A stretch of 26,215 nt of DNA, from positions 1 to 26,215 of IMG/VR virus record IMGVR_UViG_3300023176_002312, one strand, 5' to 3'. Within the stretch, counting starts at the first letter, position 1; each line of letters begins with the position of its first letter. Both the position numbers and the translations under genes were made by a program. The DNA is from a virus. Under the pieces are notes generated by a model. The model had not been told where the DNA came from, did not search any database, and worked only from the letters and a program-made list of their open reading frames with translations. Below are positions 24,058 to 26,215 of this stretch, piece by piece.

Positions 24058-24659
24058 AATTCATCCCGAAATACTTTTTCCCTGTCAACTATTCTATCAT
24101 ACTTATAAGAGTTATGTGGACCAGTTTTTTCGACATAGTGTAAGAACATTTGACCCAAATAGTAAGTCTCATCATGCTGACATTTTTCTCGCCAGTGTTC
24201 TACGTCTATACCTCGATAAATTACAGCATCGCCATCTTCTAGAAAAAATTTATCTCCTCCCATAAAAATAGGGTAGTTATAATTTTTTGTGTCCGACAGT
24301 TTTATGGTCACACTAATTTCACATGCTGGTCTGTCAACATGTTTTACCAATTCATTTCCATTTGTATAAATTCTTGCCATCGAATATGTTGGGTACAAAG
24401 ATAACCCAGTGATAGATTCTACCTTTCTTGTAGATGTTTTTAGTAAAGAGTCTAGAACGATATCATTTGCTTTCTGGCAAATACACCCTGGAACAGTTTT
24501 ACTAGTGACAATCTCTTCGCCTCTCAGCATAGAAACTTGAGTAGAAAATTTTAGATATTCATATAGAGTTTCTGCGAAATGGAGATCTATAAAATTTTTT
24601 ACAAGAGTATATCCTCTTTGCTCAAAAATTGAACGCAGCTGTAATTCTTGGTTTGTCAT
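24042..24659 (-). CDS. 2-oxoglutarate/Fe(II)-dependent oxygenase (second of the cassette)
   Basis: 205 residues from ATG 24659; an in-frame TTG at 24668 is a less likely start. His107-x-Asp109 ('LVKHVDRPAC') gives the facial pair, and 'GDAVIYRGIDVEHWRE' places the distal His at 155 with Arg157 near it. 'QMFLHYVEKTGPH' is a conserved-looking end to the core. 'SVTIKLSD' and 'YPIFMGGDKFFLEDGDAVIYRG' are the expected jelly-roll strands. This form (KHxDRP...SVTI...VEHWRE...FLHYV) recurs in T4-like cyanophage genomes as an uncharacterised oxygenase (recollection). It overlaps the upstream gene by 38 bases and the methyltransferase by 16, so it is tied into the operon by position. The 2OG-binding Arg/Lys is not certain by eye. 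Substrate unknown. Confidence 0.78.
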   Translation of the reverse strand: MTNQELQLRSIFEQRGYTLVKNFIDLHFAETLYEYLKFSTQVSMLRGEEIVTSKTVPGCICQKANDIVLDSLLKTSTRKVESITGLSLYPTYSMARIYTNGNELVKHVDRPACEISVTIKLSDTKNYNYPIFMGGDKFFLEDGDAVIYRGIDVEHWREKCQHDETYYLGQMFLHYVEKTGPHNSYKYDRIVDREKVFRDELWKNI

Positions 24660-25203
24660 TTGTTCCAATTTCTACCATATGTCTTATGTTTGATCTAAAG
24701 ATCAAAAGAGTTCTTTCTTGTGGTGAATAGAAAGATTGTTTGAATGTTAGATCATTTTCTTCTGTGATTCCTTTCACTGGAAGCATGTCTGGTTCCGTTG
24801 GGTTTTGGAAAATTATTCTTCCAGACCCAGGTGGTGTTGCTATGTAGTAGACAGCACTGAATGTGGAGTTTGCGTGGCAATGGTATTCTTGATATGAATT
24901 TTTTTGATTTATATTTAACCATCCACTATTACACTCATAGTCATGAGTAGAGTTGTGATACTTCAAAAAAGTTTTTAGGTGTTTGTTTATGTTGTTTAGC
25001 AGTGTATCAAACCTAGGATCTTCGATCACATTATGAGACCCCATGGTGTTTTTTGTGTTACAATTCCAATTGTGTGCTCCAGACTCACTCTTGTCAAAAA
25101 TTTCTTCAGAAAATTTTTTTAGGTCCTCATTGTATGAATGCTCTACAATATCTTCTGCGGCATATATTGCTGTTGGAAACCAAGTGTGTATTTGGAAGGA
25201 CAT
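24622..25203 (-). CDS. Putative 2OG-Fe(II) oxygenase of the 2OG-FeII_Oxy_5 type (first of the cassette)
   Basis: 193 residues from ATG 25203 (MSFQIHTWFPTAIY, the usual N-terminus of this group: 'WFPTxIY'). Core features: 'SGWLNINQKNSYQEYHCHAN' with His108-x-His110, where other subgroups have HxD; 'STFSAVYYIATPPGSGRIIF'; then 'LLIFRSNIRHMVE' with distal His175, and 'KPRITAAFNF' with Arg186. The frame extends upstream to an ATG at 25242 and another at 25218. Those would lie in or before the sigma70-like promoter, so I chose 25203, which leaves a leader of only a few bases. It overlaps the next gene by 38 bases. As first gene it sets the level of the cassette. Role unknown; in other phages this group is likewise uncharacterised. 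Confidence 0.75.
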   Translation of the reverse strand: MSFQIHTWFPTAIYAAEDIVEHSYNEDLKKFSEEIFDKSESGAHNWNCNTKNTMGSHNVIEDPRFDTLLNNINKHLKTFLKYHNSTHDYECNSGWLNINQKNSYQEYHCHANSTFSAVYYIATPPGSGRIIFQNPTEPDMLPVKGITEENDLTFKQSFYSPQERTLLIFRSNIRHMVEIGTNDKPRITAAFNF

Positions 25204-25213
25204 TTTTTCTTTT

Positions 25214-25242
25214 ATCATAGCATCACGGTTCAATAAAGTCAA
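25214..25242 (-). promoter_or_regulatory. Sigma70-like promoter of the minus-strand cassette
   Basis: Read on the minus strand: TTGACT (25242-25237), exactly 17 bases, then TATGAT (25219-25214). Each hexamer differs from consensus at one position. Start of transcription is predicted near 25207, about 4 bases before ATG 25203. T4-like cyanophage early genes use host-type sigma70 promoters (established knowledge), so early expression is inferred. Confidence 0.55.
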
Positions 25243-25248
25243 TAAATA
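25241..25248 (+). promoter_or_regulatory. Late-promoter-like box AATAAATA
   Basis: Ends 27 bases before ATG 25276, giving a predicted leader of about 20 bases. It shares bases 25241-25242 with the -35 hexamer of the opposing sigma70-like promoter. One base from the T4 late consensus TATAAATA. Confidence 0.55.
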
Positions 25249-25275
25249 TTATTCAGCGTTGTCTACTTATCAATC

Positions 25276-25542
25276 ATGCTTAGGGAAGAAATTGAGGTGG
25301 TAAAAATTGAAACCCACCCAGCTGGTCAAATCGGAATTCATAAAATTGAAAAAGTTTATAAAAATAATGATTTGTTGAGCACAAGAAACTTATTCAACTT
25401 ATATAATCCAGGAGATTCAATTCCAGCAGATGAAGATGATGCGGTCAAAAATATCGCAACGGTCATGTGGACTGAAGCGACGATCACTAGATATAACACT
25501 GACGCAGCTAGAACTATTCAAGATTATAAACCAGAAGATTGA
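25276..25542 (+). CDS. Small hypothetical protein, 88 aa
   Basis: Starts at ATG 25276, 27 bases after a late-promoter-like box; no Shine-Dalgarno precedes it. A GTG at 25297 preceded by AGGGAAGAA is a possible alternative start. The protein opens with strand-like 'EEIEVVKIETHPAGQIGIHKIEKVYKN', has a middle 'LFNLYNPGDSIPADEDDAVKNIA' and ends in acidic 'DYKPED'. No known motif, membrane helix or signal peptide. The first gene of a three-gene plus-strand group, it reads away from the metabolic cassette. The small size and late-type promoter suggest a minor virion or assembly protein, but I do not recognise it. Confidence 0.7.
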   Translation: MLREEIEVVKIETHPAGQIGIHKIEKVYKNNDLLSTRNLFNLYNPGDSIPADEDDAVKNIATVMWTEATITRYNTDAARTIQDYKPED

Positions 25543-25547
25543 ACGTT

Positions 25548-25898
25548 ATGAATATCAAACATTACACACATTGTCCAGAATGTGGTGAAAAATGGATTGG
25601 GGAACCAATTCCAATTGAAGATAGACATAAATACGAACCTCCATATTTTTATTATCATCTCATTGAATACGCAACTATAGATCCAGATAATAAATTTATC
25701 TATGAATGTCCTGGTTGCAGAGGATTTTTTCCAAAATTTTACGATCCAGAAAAAACAGACATTAATATTTGGAGATCAATTCTAAACTCATATGCTATAT
25801 CAAATGATAGTATGCGATGCGGCAATTGTCACACAGATTTAGAAGAATCCAAATTAATTGTGGAGGAATTAAAAAAGGTTGTTATTATAGAAGAATAA
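25548..25898 (+). CDS. Small CXXC-rich (zinc-ribbon-like) protein, 116 aa
   Basis: Start chosen at ATG 25548, 5 bases after the previous stop; a TTG at 25539 in frame would overlap it. Three CXXC pairs are visible: Cys9/Cys12 in 'HCPECGEKW', Cys54/Cys57 in 'YECPGCRGF' and Cys91/Cys94 in 'MRCGNCHTD'. Two could form one four-Cys zinc site and the third pair could be a second half-site. The first pair followed by GEKW is typical of treble-clef or ribbon-like proteins. Between them lies an aromatic patch (PPYFYYHLIEY). The last residues form a helix ending 'LKKVVIIEE'. A metal-binding, possibly nucleic-acid- or protein-binding role is inferred. The stop codon lies inside the next late-promoter-like box. 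No named family recognised. Confidence 0.7.
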   Translation: MNIKHYTHCPECGEKWIGEPIPIEDRHKYEPPYFYYHLIEYATIDPDNKFIYECPGCRGFFPKFYDPEKTDINIWRSILNSYAISNDSMRCGNCHTDLEESKLIVEELKKVVIIEE

Positions 25899-25901
25899 AT
25901 A
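25894..25901 (+). promoter_or_regulatory. Late-promoter-like box AATAAATA
   Basis: Overlaps the TAA stop of the CXXC gene and ends 27 bases before ATG 25929, the same spacing as at 25241-25248. Surrounding context GAATAAATACTA is repeated almost exactly at 26115-26125. Confidence 0.55.
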
Positions 25902-25928
25902 CTACACACACTATTACATGTGATAACT

Positions 25929-26120
25929 ATGGATCCCGCACAACTCAAAGCAAACTTTGAAGAGCAAATTGCTTCAACTGAAAAGCAAATCAAAGAACTA
26001 GAAGACAATCTAGTCAAAGCAAAAGAGTATAAGATCAAACTACAAGGCGGTCTAGAAACTCTGGGACTTCTAGAGCAAGAACCAGAAGCAGAAGTAGCAC
26101 CAACCGAAGTAGTAGAATAA
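25929..26120 (+). CDS. Small coiled-coil protein, 63 aa
   Basis: Start chosen at ATG 25929 rather than GTG 25920, because its distance from the upstream late-type box equals that of the 88-aa gene. Residues 1-40 are one long charged helix with regular Leu/Ile spacing (EEQIASTEKQIKELEDNLVKAKEYKIKL), predicting a coiled coil. The end is a Glu/Ala/Val/Pro-rich acidic tail (EQEPEAEVAPTEVVE). No Shine-Dalgarno is visible. Such small coiled-coil proteins are common between T4-like structural genes, and a scaffold or chaperone role would be a guess. Followed at once by another late-type box and an intrinsic terminator. Confidence 0.7.
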   Translation: MDPAQLKANFEEQIASTEKQIKELEDNLVKAKEYKIKLQGGLETLGLLEQEPEAEVAPTEVVE

Positions 26121-26123
26121 ATA
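26116..26123 (+). promoter_or_regulatory. Late-promoter-like box AATAAATA before the terminator
   Basis: Overlaps the TAA stop of the 63-aa gene. A transcript from here would start near 26130, inside the left arm of the terminator hairpin, so it might be cut short. Alternatively it is a chance result of the shared GAATAAATACTA context. Confidence 0.35.
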
Positions 26124-26125
26124 CT

Positions 26126-26163
26126 AAATCCCTTCTTCCTAAATAGGTAAGAAGGGATTTTTT
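26126..26163 (+). terminator. Intrinsic (rho-independent) terminator
   Basis: Perfect 12-bp stem: AAATCCCTTCTT (26126-26137) pairs with AAGAAGGGATTT (26149-26160), with a further CC/GG possible inside. The loop is about 11 bases, and a run of six T (26158-26163) follows. It ends the small-gene group just before the next late gene. Confidence 0.85.
26139..26145 (+). promoter_or_regulatory. Late-promoter-like box CTAAATA in the terminator loop
   Basis: CTAAATA lies in the loop of the hairpin and ends 25 bases before ATG 26171, close to the 27-base spacing of the two other boxes in this group. A transcript from it would begin near 26152, past the left arm, and so could not form the hairpin. Confidence 0.5.
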
Positions 26164-26170
26164 GTGTGTA

Positions 26171-26215
26171 ATGGCATCTCCAAGTTCTAGGGCTGATCTT
26201 ATCACTTACTGTAAG
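26171..26215 (+). CDS. Start of a late structural gene, 3' end outside the window (possibly neck protein gp13-like)
   Basis: Only 15 codons are visible: M-A-S-P-S-S-R-A-D-L-I-T-Y-C-K, with no stop to the window edge. 'MASPSSR...L..YC' resembles the N-terminus of a T4-like cyanophage neck protein (gp13 family) as I recall it, and neck genes follow the tail and fibre genes in T4-type order. The evidence is too short for a firm name. The ATG lies 7 bases after the terminator T-run and 25 bases after the loop promoter box. No Shine-Dalgarno stands free, although AAGAAGGG in the right arm of the hairpin is a weak match. Confidence 0.55.
   Translation, partial: MASPSSRADLITYCK

Noticed and set aside
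25242-25242. ATG 25242 as the start of the first cassette oxygenase
   Set aside because: It lies at the -35 element of the predicted promoter, and the extra 13 residues (MTLLNRDAMIKEK) do not resemble the family N-terminus, which begins MSFQIHTWFP.
1-26215. tRNA genes, integrase, transposase or inverted-repeat mobile element
   Set aside because: I saw no cloverleaf-type segment in the short intergenic gaps and no recombinase motif or terminal repeats. The cassette at 21372-25203 may have been acquired, but no mobility signature was found.

Overview
This window looks like the late structural region of a T4-like marine cyanophage (myovirus; marine Synechococcus or Prochlorococcus host inferred). 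The grounds are: very long, AT-rich virion genes packed on one strand; the cyanophage fibre vocabulary (repeats of the SGYTxxP...GGxGxGA type, 'DADLLDG', 'QKAVRDYI', 'SLGGVRDVDGNTYI'); short AATAAATA/CTAAATA boxes like T4 late promoters; and a reverse-strand auxiliary metabolic cassette that includes a flavin-dependent halogenase, a gene type known from cyanophages. Family names come from recognising motifs; no search was run.

Layout. 1-5708 (+): 3' part of a large virion protein whose start lies outside the window. 5718-5924: a 68-aa coiled-coil protein. 5911-10790: a fibre-like gene with tandem 38-aa repeats and two cupredoxin-like domains, split by an apparent -1 frame disruption near 9727 into a 1280-aa part and a roughly 360-aa part. 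10792-11292: a 166-aa structural accessory. 11342-20314: a 2990-aa fibre-like protein with a beta-helix-type core and two related helical modules. 20340-21371: a glycine-rich, tip-like protein.

25203-21372 (-): five tightly packed genes read in the order 2OG oxygenase, 2OG oxygenase, SAM methyltransferase, flavin-dependent halogenase, 2OG oxygenase. A sigma70-like promoter (TTGACT-17-TATGAT) lies at their head, and the last gene abuts the convergent tip gene with no spacer. 25276-26120 (+): three small genes (unknown, CXXC-rich, coiled coil). 26126-26163: an intrinsic terminator with a late-promoter-like box in its loop. 26171-end: the first 15 codons of another late gene, possibly a neck protein.

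How it fits together. The plus-strand genes would be made late and assemble the baseplate, fibres and adhesin. The minus-strand cassette has host-type promoter signals and overlapping reading frames. It reads as one co-expressed set of small-molecule or side-chain tailoring enzymes (hydroxylation, methylation, halogenation) with unknown substrate. The early-type promoter of the cassette and a late box facing the other way share bases at 25237-25248, which suggests a switch between the two programmes. I saw no tRNA, rRNA, CRISPR array, integrase or transposase. The only non-coding stretches are short (at most about 75 bases).
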